Source of the DNA: Cyclobacteriaceae bacterium
GTDB taxonomy: Bacteria > Bacteroidota > Bacteroidia > Cytophagales > Cyclobacteriaceae
Direction: 5' to 3'
Length of the DNA stretch: 64,000 nt
NCBI GenBank assembly: GCA_020436085.1
Contig: JAGQYM010000004.1
Coordinates: 1-64,000 of the forward strand
Shown: one piece after another, positions 44,306 through 53,970 of the stretch
Layout of the letters: each line of letters starts with the position of its first letter
How positions within the stretch are numbered: the stretch's first letter is position 1
Made by a program: the position numbers and the translations under genes
Notes under the pieces: generated by a model
The model's input: the letters and a program-made list of their open reading frames with translations, nothing else
The model's database searches: none
What the model was told of the DNA's origin: nothing

Positions 44306-46152
44306 CTCTACCCGCCTCTATGCAAAAGGCTTTTAGCGCTATTGATCATAAGAAACTAATATTCGTCATTGTTTCTTGTGCAATCCTAACCTTAGGTTTC
44401 TATAGAAATTTGTGGCACGGAGCCGACAGCAATTTTCATGGGTTCCAATTAGACTCTGAGTCGCTGGTAATTGGAAGGCTGGCTTTGAGCCAAAACCGCG
44501 GAATGTTCACCCAAGGAGCCCTCTTGGGCAGATATCAAAGTCACAAGAGAGAGGAAGTCAATGAATTTCAGTACAAGGTTTATCAAGAGGGATTAAATGT
44601 AGATTCTCTGGGTTTTACTACTTACAATAGCCAATCCGCAGGGCAAGCCATGGCGTTTGGGCTTATTCAAAACCTTTCCCCCTTTTCAAACACCACAAAT
44701 CTAAAATTATTCAAGCTGATAACTTCCCTTCTATCAGCCTTGGTTTTCACTTGTTTCCTTGTCTGGGTGAATAATAATTTCGGGATCTGGCCTGCATGTA
44801 TTACCCTGATTCTACTGGTGTTGTCACACTGGACAGTTCTATTCGGAAGAAATCTATACTGGAGCCTGTGGGCGTTCTATATCCCTTTTTTGAGCGTATT
44901 GGCCCTCACGGCCTATGAACAGAAAAGTGAGAAGAGTCTAACGCTTACCCGAATCGGCTTGATCATCTCTCTTTCGTTATTTCTCAAGTGTTTCTTTACG
45001 GGATTTGAATACATGACAACCACCCTGGTCATGATGGTTACCCCGTTAATATTCTATGCAATTCTGAATTCCTGGAGTATTAAAAAGCTTTTTCAAAGGT
45101 TTGGCATCTCGGTAGCAGTCTCTTTAGTGGTCACACTTATATCATTTACAATACTTGCCTACCAAATCTCATTTGTGAAAGGTAGCATCGCAGAGGGATT
45201 CAAGTTTATTGCTTTCAGTTTTTTTAAAAGAACCTATGGTAATCCAAGCGAGTTTCCGGAAGCCTACAGAGCCTCGCTTAACTCAAATATCCCCGAAGTA
45301 CTTCAAATCTATTTTAGAGGAGCTGCATTTGATTTCAATCACATTATCCCCAATACGATTTGGAAAAATTTATACATCATAGACTTTGGAGAACTCGTTC
45401 TGATCTTCATGATTATTACGGTTCTAAGCCTCATGTCTTCGCAATTCTCGCCCAGGTTAGCAAAGGCAAGGAAGAGGCACATCGCGCTTCTCGCGACATT
45501 ATGGTTTTCAATAACGGCTCCTCTTTCATGGTTCATCCTATTCAAAGCTCATTCCTATATCCACACGGGCATGAATTACATCACGTGGTATATGCCGTTT
45601 GCTCTATTGGGCTTCGCGCTGGCCGGAAGCACCACTTATTTGGGTACTAAAGATTGTCTTGATTACCTTAGAAAAATACCTGTGGTGATACGCAAGGCTA
45701 TTTTGGTTGCTTTCGGCATTTTATTGCTTCTTCTGGCAGGCCTTTTTGTTGCAACCAAAGTCAAAAAACATGAACTCCTTTCACAAATCGAAACGGCTGA
45801 AGCAGATTTTACTGCATCAAACGGCATGAAAATATATTTAGCTGAAGGGAACATCTTTATTCTTAAAGAAAATTTCACAAGTGAGGATATCAATACAAAA
45901 TTCTTCCTTCACTTGTTTCCTAGTAACAAGAGTGTACTACCAAGCAATCGGCAAAAGGTAGGTTTTGATAATTGGGATTTTATGGCAGAGCAATACAGGG
46001 TCACAGCCCCTCGGTGGCTCGATGAGCACAAAGATCTCTTAATTCAAAGAGTCCTCCCTAGCTATGATTTGAGGGCACTTAGGTTGGGGCAATTTAATAA
46101 ACATGGAAAACTCTGGGAGGAAGAAATTAACATAGCTTCCACTCACCATTAA
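44302..46152 (+). CDS. Multi-pass membrane protein, probable GT-C glycosyltransferase
   Basis: A 616-residue protein with about 11-12 membrane helices. After the first helix it has a periplasmic loop with acidic residues (WHGADSNFHGFQLDSESLVIG), the position where GT-C enzymes hold their catalytic Asp. The C-terminal 120 residues are soluble. It is coupled to the GtrB-like gene (ATGA overlap), which supports use of a polyprenyl-phosphate sugar. No precise family was recognised. Confidence 0.72.
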   Translation: MTLPASMQKAFSAIDHKKLIFVIVSCAILTLGFYRNLWHGADSNFHGFQLDSESLVIGRLALSQNRGMFTQGALLGRYQSHKREEVNEFQYKVYQEGLNVDSLGFTTYNSQSAGQAMAFGLIQNLSPFSNTTNLKLFKLITSLLSALVFTCFLVWVNNNFGIWPACITLILLVLSHWTVLFGRNLYWSLWAFYIPFLSVLALTAYEQKSEKSLTLTRIGLIISLSLFLKCFFTGFEYMTTTLVMMVTPLIFYAILNSWSIKKLFQRFGISVAVSLVVTLISFTILAYQISFVKGSIAEGFKFIAFSFFKRTYGNPSEFPEAYRASLNSNIPEVLQIYFRGAAFDFNHIIPNTIWKNLYIIDFGELVLIFMIITVLSLMSSQFSPRLAKARKRHIALLATLWFSITAPLSWFILFKAHSYIHTGMNYITWYMPFALLGFALAGSTTYLGTKDCLDYLRKIPVVIRKAILVAFGILLLLLAGLFVATKVKKHELLSQIETAEADFTASNGMKIYLAEGNIFILKENFTSEDINTKFFLHLFPSNKSVLPSNRQKVGFDNWDFMAEQYRVTAPRWLDEHKDLLIQRVLPSYDLRALRLGQFNKHGKLWEEEINIASTHH

Positions 46153-46455
46153 CTAGGAACTATGCCATGAATTATTAACACGATTCTCAGCGGCAACAAA
46201 CATTTAGCAAATCCATAGAAATCAAATCGTGCCTTAATCACTGACCATAAATCATAATAACGTCTTCCTAGCTAGTTACCTGAAACACATTCTCCCCAAA
46301 ATAAACCCTTCAGAAAGGCAAATTGAATTAACCAATTCCTGAAATATTATCCCACCCTGTCAATAGACAGCTTCAAATATTTACTTATTAAATATCCCTA
46401 AATTTGATACGAAATGGCTAACAGCCAAGGATGTTAATGTCTCAAATTTATTGAT
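46153..46455. other. Intergenic region, 303 bases
   Basis: AT-rich, no gene seen. TAAATTTG at 46399-46406 is an exact -7 match for the gene at 46456 but lacks a TTG at -33. A small perfect hairpin GGCT-aac-AGCC lies at about 46417-46427, in the predicted leader. Confidence 0.45.
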
Positions 46456-49400
46456 ATGCAAATAGTAGTTCTAGGAATGCATAGATCGGGAACCTCCGTT
46501 GTCTCGAGAATTCTCAACCTAATGGGAATTTATTTTGGAGCCGAAGGATCCTCTACTTCAGCAAATGACGAGAACCCGAAAGGCTTTTGGGAAAGGCAGG
46601 ACGTCAGAAATCTAAACGACTATATCTTACAGAGCAACGGGCTGGATTGGTACAAGATTTCTGAGTACTCATTGGAAAAATTTTCATCTGAGTCGATACA
46701 TGAGTTTGAATCGAAGGCCAAAAAACTAATCTTGTCACTTGACGCTCATCGACCTTGGTTCATTAAGGAACCGAGGTTGTGCCTTACGCTTCCATTTTGG
46801 CTAAAGCTTCTGGAGGTTCCGGTGTGTGTGTTCGTCTATAGAAACCCACAAGAAATCGCAGCATCTTTGGAAAAACGAAATGGGTTCCCCCTTCATTTTG
46901 GAATTGATCTATGGGAGCGTTATACCTACTCTCTCTTGAGGGCTAGTGAAAATCTACCTTTGATCTTTGTTAATTACAATAATCTGCTACAAAACCCGAA
47001 GGAAGAAATTGACGCCCTATTTCAGAAGCTCTCATCAGCAGGTATTTCACCCTTACGAAAGATTAGTGACAAGGAACTAAATGCTTTTATAGATTCAAAT
47101 CTCTACAGAAATAGAAGCACTGGACTCAGCCTATTGAGACCAAATCAGCTAATGCTTTACAACCAGGTGTTAGCCCAAGAAATCAACAATACATTTCTGG
47201 ACTCTTATACGACAACTAAGCTCTCGGATACCTCTTTAAAAAGAATGGAGGAATTATTTGATTTCAGAATTAGACTCCAAGGGATGTTCAAAGATGCGGA
47301 TGACGTTCTGAATAGGATTGCAACAGAGCGCGAAAACAGGGAAAAACTTTCTAAAGAAAATAGCGAGAGGGCTTCAGAAATAGCGAGACTGAAACAGAGT
47401 CTTTCAATTTCACAACAGGCACACAAAAACAAAGTCCTGGAAGAGGAAATTTTGAAACTCAAATTTGAAAACGAAAGGAGAGAATACGAAAACGAAAGGA
47501 AAGAGTACGATCTGAAAATCAAAAATCTAAACCAACGAATTAATCTATTAACAAAAAACATAAATGACAAAGAAGCCTTGATAAGCAAATATTGGTTTCA
47601 AATTCAAGATATGAGGTTGTCCAGTAGATTACTGAGATTATTTGGAATCCGAAAAAGAACAGGTTCACTAATTGAAAGTGTCAAAAAAAGTTTTGACGAG
47701 CGGTCCGACAGGAAAACGCTCAATCAAAAAAAGACAAAAATTGTACAATCTATCGTCAGCTCTTCAGACCACTCTCTTCCGAGCGAAAAACCTATGGTAA
47801 GCATAATCATCATCAATCGAGATGGCCTTGCTCACCTCAAAATACTTTTTAATAAATGGAAAGAAACCACCATCTATCCCAACTACGAAATCATAGTTTT
47901 TGACAACGACTCCAAAGACGACTCCGTCAGATACCTCAATAAACTGAACCTCAATCTAAGAGTGATTAGAAACAATACTAATGACTCATTTTCATCCGCC
48001 AACAATAAAACCGCATCAGAAGCGAAGGGAGAATTACTTCTTTTTCTGAACAATGACACTGAACCTATTTATGGGTGGTTGAACCAAATGGTAAAAATGT
48101 ATCTGACCAATAAAGAAAAAATCGGATCAATTGGAGCACGGCTAATTTATCCCATTCAAGAGGGGGAGGAGAAAAGTCTAAGGATCCAGCACAACGGAAT
48201 TGGATTCAAAATGGATAACGATTTTTTCCGGCCATATAATCTGGACAACAACGAAGAATACTGCGACCTACCTAAAAAGGATGATTTCCATCGAATCTGC
48301 ACAACAGCTGCATGCCTCTTGGTGCCCAAAAATAGATTTAATGAGGTTGGAGGATTTGATGAACAATATGTTTACGGGTTTGAAGATGTAGACTTGGGTC
48401 TCAAATTGCATCAGGGTGGCTATGATAATCTAATCTGCTACAACTCAGTGCTATTCCACTACGAATTCGGCACACAAGGAAATGAGGCTATCGATGTGGT
48501 GGCAAGTCGCAGGAATAAGAATAGGGACATTCTGAAAGAAAAATGGCACAAGTACTTACAGACTCAAATTTTCAAAGAAAAGTTGATTTCGAACGGCACC
48601 TTGTTGTTTACTCGCACCAAAATGACAGTGGCCTTTGTTGTGACCGAAGCTAAGGATGATACCACGGCTGGTGATTACTTCACTGCTCAAGAGCTAGGGA
48701 TTCAATTCAGGCAAAAAGAATGGAACGTAGTTTTTCTGGAGAGAAAGAATGGGGACTGGTATGACATCCCGCTCGAGGTTGACATCCTTATTGTTATGTT
48801 GCACAATTATGATATTTCTAAAATAAAAACGAAGAGAAATATTGTCAAAATCGTCTGGATGCGAAACTGGTTCAATGCATTTGCTGAAGACTACAGTTTG
48901 CATAGATATGATATCACACTTGTTTCAAGCGCAATTGCCCAGAACTATTTGCGTGAGAGGATAGGAATAGCAAGTTATGTTTTCCCAATTGCTGGTAATC
49001 ATGATCGCTTCAAAAATGAGAACAACAAATATGACCCAAATTTTGAGTGCGACTTCTGTTTCACTGGCAGCTACTGGAATGACCCACGCGAAATCATTGA
49101 TTTGCTCCATCCAGAGCTTTTGCCAGAATACAAATTTCATTTATATGGGCTTGGGTGGGAATCCGTGAGAAAATTCAAGATCTACCAAAAAGGCTTCGTA
49201 CCTTATGCAGAGATGCCCGTGGTCTACCAAAACACGAAAATCCTAATTGATGATGCCAATAGAGTAACTAAATCCTGGGGGTCAGTAAATAGCAGAGTTT
49301 ATGACGCCATTCTTAGTGGCGTCCTGGTGTTAACTAATAATGAAAAGGGATCTGCGGAAATTTTCAATAAAAAGCTTCCCGTGTTTAAAACAACAGAAGA

Positions 49401-50463
49401 ACTAAACCAGCTTATTAGGTTTTACCTTACGAACACCGAGGAGAGAATCCAATTAGTCACTGAACTACAAGAGATTGTAAAACAACATCACACTTATAGC
49501 ACGAGAGCCAATGAACTCATCTCACTTTTGAACTCATGGGGAACTTCGGAGAAGATTGCCTTAAAGGTACCAGCGCCAGCTTGGGATGTGTGCAAAGAAT
49601 GGGGGGATTTTCACCTCGCATTAGGGCTCAAAAAGCAATTTGAAAAATTGAAATTTTTAGTGTCAATTCAAATGCTGCGCGAATGGGATGATGATATAGC
49701 CGCTGACTACGTTTTGGTATTCCGAGGGCTGAGCAGGTACTACCCCAAAAAATGGCATTTCAATATGATGTGGAATATTTCCCATCCAGATGAGATTCAG
49801 CTAGAAGAGTATCAACAATTTGATCACGTTTTTGTGGCCTCGAATAAGCTCACCAAAAAATTAAAACCAATTTTGGGAGCAAAAGTGAGTCCTTTACATC
49901 AATGCACTGATCCAGAAATTTTTAGGCCAACAGATGACCCAATCAAAACTGAAGTGTTATTCGTTGGAAACTCGAGAAAGGTTCTTAGGGATGTAGTGAA
50001 AAACGTCATATCATTCAGTCAATTTCAATTCAAGGTATACGGTTCATATTGGGATGGGCTCATTGATCCAAAATACATTGGAGGAGAACACATTGAGAAC
50101 AGAGACCTCTACAAATACTATTCTGGCGCTAAGGCCCTTTTAAATGACCATTGGGAAGACATGAAAGAAGAAGGGTTTGTATCGAATAGACTATTCGATG
50201 CTGTGGCCTGTAACGCTAACATCGTCAGCGATTATATGAAAGAGATTGAGGAAATCTTTGGAAACAGAGTCCACACTTATAAAGATAGGGATCAATTGCT
50301 CGAACGCCTGTCAGTCTGCACCAATGGCGCAATTAGACACTATAATGATGGGCACGAATTCGTCTCCAAATACCACAGCTTCGAAACAAGAGCAAATCAG
50401 ATCTTATCAATAATTAACGACCGGAAAAAATCTCATGGAGAAAACGGAAAAACACTCAATTAA
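46456..50463 (+). CDS. Four-domain sulfotransferase-GT2-CgeB-CgeB protein
   Basis: A 1335-residue cytosolic protein. Residues 1-215 are sulfotransferase-like, with the PAPS 5'-phosphosulfate loop GMHRSGTSVVSR and VYRNPQEIAASLEKR. Residues about 265-385 form a charged coiled coil. A GT2 domain spans about 444-715 (VSIIIINRDGLAHL, FLNNDTEPIYGW, YGFEDVDLGLKL). Residues about 722-1030 and 1040-1325 are two GT-B domains like CgeB (CFTGSYWNDPREII with WGSVNSRVYDAILSG; VLFVGNSRKVLRD with EGFVSNRLFDAVACN). It probably adds several sugars and perhaps sulfate to one glycan. The end overlaps the next gene by 29 bases. Confidence 0.85.
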   Translation: MQIVVLGMHRSGTSVVSRILNLMGIYFGAEGSSTSANDENPKGFWERQDVRNLNDYILQSNGLDWYKISEYSLEKFSSESIHEFESKAKKLILSLDAHRPWFIKEPRLCLTLPFWLKLLEVPVCVFVYRNPQEIAASLEKRNGFPLHFGIDLWERYTYSLLRASENLPLIFVNYNNLLQNPKEEIDALFQKLSSAGISPLRKISDKELNAFIDSNLYRNRSTGLSLLRPNQLMLYNQVLAQEINNTFLDSYTTTKLSDTSLKRMEELFDFRIRLQGMFKDADDVLNRIATERENREKLSKENSERASEIARLKQSLSISQQAHKNKVLEEEILKLKFENERREYENERKEYDLKIKNLNQRINLLTKNINDKEALISKYWFQIQDMRLSSRLLRLFGIRKRTGSLIESVKKSFDERSDRKTLNQKKTKIVQSIVSSSDHSLPSEKPMVSIIIINRDGLAHLKILFNKWKETTIYPNYEIIVFDNDSKDDSVRYLNKLNLNLRVIRNNTNDSFSSANNKTASEAKGELLLFLNNDTEPIYGWLNQMVKMYLTNKEKIGSIGARLIYPIQEGEEKSLRIQHNGIGFKMDNDFFRPYNLDNNEEYCDLPKKDDFHRICTTAACLLVPKNRFNEVGGFDEQYVYGFEDVDLGLKLHQGGYDNLICYNSVLFHYEFGTQGNEAIDVVASRRNKNRDILKEKWHKYLQTQIFKEKLISNGTLLFTRTKMTVAFVVTEAKDDTTAGDYFTAQELGIQFRQKEWNVVFLERKNGDWYDIPLEVDILIVMLHNYDISKIKTKRNIVKIVWMRNWFNAFAEDYSLHRYDITLVSSAIAQNYLRERIGIASYVFPIAGNHDRFKNENNKYDPNFECDFCFTGSYWNDPREIIDLLHPELLPEYKFHLYGLGWESVRKFKIYQKGFVPYAEMPVVYQNTKILIDDANRVTKSWGSVNSRVYDAILSGVLVLTNNEKGSAEIFNKKLPVFKTTEELNQLIRFYLTNTEERIQLVTELQEIVKQHHTYSTRANELISLLNSWGTSEKIALKVPAPAWDVCKEWGDFHLALGLKKQFEKLKFLVSIQMLREWDDDIAADYVLVFRGLSRYYPKKWHFNMMWNISHPDEIQLEEYQQFDHVFVASNKLTKKLKPILGAKVSPLHQCTDPEIFRPTDDPIKTEVLFVGNSRKVLRDVVKNVISFSQFQFKVYGSYWDGLIDPKYIGGEHIENRDLYKYYSGAKALLNDHWEDMKEEGFVSNRLFDAVACNANIVSDYMKEIEEIFGNRVHTYKDRDQLLERLSVCTNGAIRHYNDGHEFVSKYHSFETRANQILSIINDRKKSHGENGKTLN
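47467..47508 (+). repeat. Two tandem 21-bp repeats in the coiled-coil linker
   Basis: Two adjacent 21-base units (47467-47487 and 47488-47508) differ at few positions and encode ENERREY and ENERKEY. They add three heptads' worth of charged helix to the linker between the sulfotransferase and GT2 domains of the 46456 protein. Confidence 0.85.
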
Positions 50464-51595
50464 TAATTTTGATAGTGAAGTTTTCAAGAAACTCAGTGAT
50501 GAAGATCTGTATTTTATAAAATCTGAATATTTGACCTTGGCTGCTGCAGACGCCCAGGCCTATCGTGAGAATATTGAAGATTACCTTCAATACGATAAGA
50601 CACTGAGTGTCGGTAAAGAAAAGAACGTCACAATTCTTCTGGAAACATCGTCTATAGGAAGATACCTATTCCACCTGGCATTTTTCTTTCTCGACACGGG
50701 ACACCGCGTTTTCTTAGTTGCGAAATCCGCAATTATCGCACGGTTAGACGTTTATTCTAAGAAACTCTTTCCGCTGAACAATTTCTTTCTCCTATTTACT
50801 GTTAATTCAAAAGGTACCATAGTTTCTGATAGCGAGAAATCTCATTGCGATATCCTATTAAACTTTAACTATTTCAGTAAGACTCAAGCCTCATCCAAGG
50901 CCTCATTTCCCTTCCCAATGCACCCGATGCAGTATTTGTTGGGTAGATACAAAGAACTGCATTCCATCAGGGAAAATAAGACCAAGATAAAAATATTATT
51001 CGCGGGTAACCTCAATGAGAGTCTTTACGGGCGCCTCTCTCCTAAATTTGGAATACTGCAGCGTCATAGTGTAATAAATAAATTAATAACTGAGCTAACT
51101 GATGAGGAGATTCTCGTCTTGGACAGCTCATATACCTCAGAAAAAATTCAAAAAGGGGAATTCATTAATAAGCTAGTAATTCTTGATAGTAGGCTTGGTT
51201 TGGTAAAGCCACCAACTTGGTTAAGCTTCTTATCCTGCAGTAGTTTTTACCTTGCTCTGCCAGGAGTTGTAAATCCCCTAAGTCACAACATCATTGAATC
51301 TCTGGCCGTAGGTGTAATTCCAATTACACAATATGGGCATTATTTGCGTCCAAAGTTAAGCGATGAAGTTAACTCTTTATCATTCGACCAAAATTCGTTA
51401 ATACCAACAATAAGAAAGATTCTAAATATGGATTCTGAAGATTTCTCTAGTATGCGTGATAGTTGTATTTCTCAATATGAAAATCATTTTTCAACGCAGC
51501 ACTTTCGGAACATCATTGAGAACCGTACCACAGCCATTGAATTAATATTCAATACAGGTCACTCTTCCGCTGCGCAATTCATACGAGGAGACTAG
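50435..51595 (+). CDS. Unknown protein, probable GT-B glycosyltransferase
   Basis: A 386-residue soluble protein with no family I can name. Residues about 165-350 look like the second half of a GT-B fold: IKILFAGNLNESLYGRLS, EEILVLDSS, and LALPGVVNPLSHNIIESLAVGVIPITQYG, with a glycosyltransferase-like E in the donor-site position. The ATG lies 29 bases inside the previous gene, so expression is probably coupled. Function in glycan assembly is inferred from location and fold. Confidence 0.65.
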   Translation: MEKTEKHSINNFDSEVFKKLSDEDLYFIKSEYLTLAAADAQAYRENIEDYLQYDKTLSVGKEKNVTILLETSSIGRYLFHLAFFFLDTGHRVFLVAKSAIIARLDVYSKKLFPLNNFFLLFTVNSKGTIVSDSEKSHCDILLNFNYFSKTQASSKASFPFPMHPMQYLLGRYKELHSIRENKTKIKILFAGNLNESLYGRLSPKFGILQRHSVINKLITELTDEEILVLDSSYTSEKIQKGEFINKLVILDSRLGLVKPPTWLSFLSCSSFYLALPGVVNPLSHNIIESLAVGVIPITQYGHYLRPKLSDEVNSLSFDQNSLIPTIRKILNMDSEDFSSMRDSCISQYENHFSTQHFRNIIENRTTAIELIFNTGHSSAAQFIRGD

Positions 51596-51664
51596 ACCCC
51601 ACGTCACATTGCGGTGCATAAAAACTGACTTAAGCAGGCAGAAGACAATCTTGAAATTCTAACT

Positions 51665-51672
51665 TATCTTTG
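51665..51672 (+). promoter_or_regulatory. Candidate -7 element for the GT39-like gene
   Basis: TATCTTTG is an exact -7 match 14 bases before the ATG at 51687. No TTG at the usual -33 distance. Confidence 0.3.
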
Positions 51673-51686
51673 CCTCAAATAGGGTA

Positions 51687-53789
51687 ATGGGAGACCCCAG
51701 AATTATCGCCATTTCTATGAATTCAAGTTTATTAAAAAGATTTACTAACCGGCTAGCCACGCTTCGCACGCGAATAATGATAACAGAAGACGGAAGAATC
51801 CACACCATTCTACTCTTCATACTCATTTTTGCATTAGTTGTCAGACTCCTGGGTATTGCAGAAGGGTTGCCCTACATCCATCATTTTGATGAACCTTATA
51901 TTGCATCAACCGCTCTGCAAATGATGAGGTCAGGTGATTTAAACCCTCATTGGTTTTATTATCCAGGCTTCATGATGTATGCCTGCTTTGGCATAGACAT
52001 ATTACATTACTTGCACTTGGTTGGTCAAAGCGCGGACTCGGTCAACTATATAAATGATTTAAAGGATATTGTTATCAATAAAGATACCGGCTGGAATTGG
52101 ACCATCTCCCATCCGTCCTTCTATCTGTGGAATCGAGGCTTGATTGCGATATTTGGTACAATTGCGGTTTACTTCACGTTTTTGATTGGCAAAGAAGTTT
52201 CTAACAATAGTTACGTTGGCCTTATAGGCGCTTGTTTTGTCGCAGCATCTTCAGAGCTTATAAAGCACTCCCAGGTCATCACCCCCAATATGACAGGCGT
52301 ACTATTTGTACTTGGGGCAGTCTACTTTTCGTTGAAATTTAACTCAACTAGAAAGAATTCAGATCTGCTTAATTCCCTAATATTTGTTGGGCTGGCTATC
52401 GCTACGAAGTATAATTATGCAATCTGCATGATCATCCCCATGTTGAGTTTCTTGGCGAACGCGAAGCACACAAAATTTAATTATGTATACGGCCTTGTGA
52501 TTTGTTTCACAATTCCGACTTTAGTTTTCTTTCTATTCAACCCATTTACTTTAATCAATTTTAGTGAATTTCTTGGGCATATGAGCCGAATGATTCGGCA
52601 CTACAAGGTAATGGGACATGGAAGTCATACTATTGAGCCTGGCATCACTCATTTCCTTTTTCAAATTGGAATATTCAAAAAAGAATTTGGAATTGTACTT
52701 CTGACCATTTCTGTTTTTGGGATGATATTGTCATTCAAGCTAAAAAATGGATGGCTCCTATTCCTGTTCCCTGCCATATACATGCTATACATGACAAGGC
52801 AAAGAGTCGACTTTCATAGAAATTTCATTGCCCTATATCCGTTCATCGGTATATGGATAGGCCTGGCTGTATATTTTTGTCATGAATACCTTAAGAAATG
52901 GGTTGACAATCTTAAAACAAGAATTTCAGGCCAAAATCTTCGAACATTTTTAATCAAGACACCCTATACTGCGATTATCTTGGTGTTAGTTTTAACCGCA
53001 AAAACGGAACTTGTAAAAGCAGTTAATGTCTACAAACAAAAGGAGACGCGATCACAAGCTATTGATACAATAAATGAACTAGTCAAAAATTACAGGCCGG
53101 GAACAACGATTGCTATTGCTAAGGAACTGAGAATTCACGAACAAGATTTGAGGCGTCTTAATGTCAGGTACGACATCATTAATCATTTAGATTTCAAGAA
53201 ATCTGAAAAGTATAAGTTTTTCGTCACTGCGCTATATAGTCTTCCAGCAAATTTCAAATCAAAAGAAGACTCTATTTATAACGTGGCCTATGCCAACAAT
53301 GAAGTGATCCGAAAAATTGCGGGGAGGAGTAAAATGCGGCTTAAGGTCTTCACTGGCGACCCTACAATCTATATTTATGAAAGAGGTGAAACAATTTATT
53401 CGAATATTTCACCGAGTTCGTTTGATGGGATCAGTAAGACATCAAAATGGGATGAAAATGCGCCACCAGAAACCTACATAGGTACAAGTGGCGGTGAGTA
53501 TACAACACCTATCTTTCAGCTAGAGCCAGGTATCTACAGGTTATCTGCTGTGTTAAAAGGTACGGCAGTTGCCAATGAATCAGCGAAACTTGAGTTCACA
53601 TTAGGTGATAGACACCTAGCAGGTATCAACACAACTACCTCATTTTCTGAATTTAGCCATGATTTCGAAGTCGATACATTAACCAAAGCGCGACTTAGAC
53701 TGTATTTTCTAAACGACCACTGGAATCCCGAAAAAGGAGAAGATCGAAATTTCTACATTAAGGATTTACGAGTACAAAAAGTTAGATGA
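51687..53789 (+). CDS. GT39-like (PMT/ArnT-type) membrane glycosyltransferase
   Basis: A 700-residue polytopic protein. After the first helix (about 41-60) the periplasmic loop has HHFDEPYIASTALQMMRSGD and NPHWFYYPGFMMY, the acidic catalytic loop of PMT/ArnT-type GT-C enzymes. About 10-12 helices run to residue 440, followed by a soluble C-terminal part whose last 130 residues are beta-rich and may bind carbohydrate. It would transfer a sugar from polyprenyl phosphate. An internal ATG at 51717 is an alternative start. Confidence 0.82.
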   Translation: MGDPRIIAISMNSSLLKRFTNRLATLRTRIMITEDGRIHTILLFILIFALVVRLLGIAEGLPYIHHFDEPYIASTALQMMRSGDLNPHWFYYPGFMMYACFGIDILHYLHLVGQSADSVNYINDLKDIVINKDTGWNWTISHPSFYLWNRGLIAIFGTIAVYFTFLIGKEVSNNSYVGLIGACFVAASSELIKHSQVITPNMTGVLFVLGAVYFSLKFNSTRKNSDLLNSLIFVGLAIATKYNYAICMIIPMLSFLANAKHTKFNYVYGLVICFTIPTLVFFLFNPFTLINFSEFLGHMSRMIRHYKVMGHGSHTIEPGITHFLFQIGIFKKEFGIVLLTISVFGMILSFKLKNGWLLFLFPAIYMLYMTRQRVDFHRNFIALYPFIGIWIGLAVYFCHEYLKKWVDNLKTRISGQNLRTFLIKTPYTAIILVLVLTAKTELVKAVNVYKQKETRSQAIDTINELVKNYRPGTTIAIAKELRIHEQDLRRLNVRYDIINHLDFKKSEKYKFFVTALYSLPANFKSKEDSIYNVAYANNEVIRKIAGRSKMRLKVFTGDPTIYIYERGETIYSNISPSSFDGISKTSKWDENAPPETYIGTSGGEYTTPIFQLEPGIYRLSAVLKGTAVANESAKLEFTLGDRHLAGINTTTSFSEFSHDFEVDTLTKARLRLYFLNDHWNPEKGEDRNFYIKDLRVQKVR

Positions 53790-53970
53790 CGCTTACAGTG
53801 GGCTTGAATCTCACCTCAACGCAAATTTTGAGCGGTTTCTTTGGATGAAGTGAAACAGATTGACAATTCGAGGGTGAAATAATTTTATTGAAGTTGGTAT
53901 TTTGATGAATGTTAGATTTATTACTCAAAATAACCATAGTCCGGTTCCATTCATTCTTGTGTAATTAAAT

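Noticed and set aside
47205-47588. Antisense 127-codon frame rich in Leu, Ser and Phe
   Set aside because: It is the complement of the charged coiled-coil linker of the 46456 protein; its composition is what such a complement gives.
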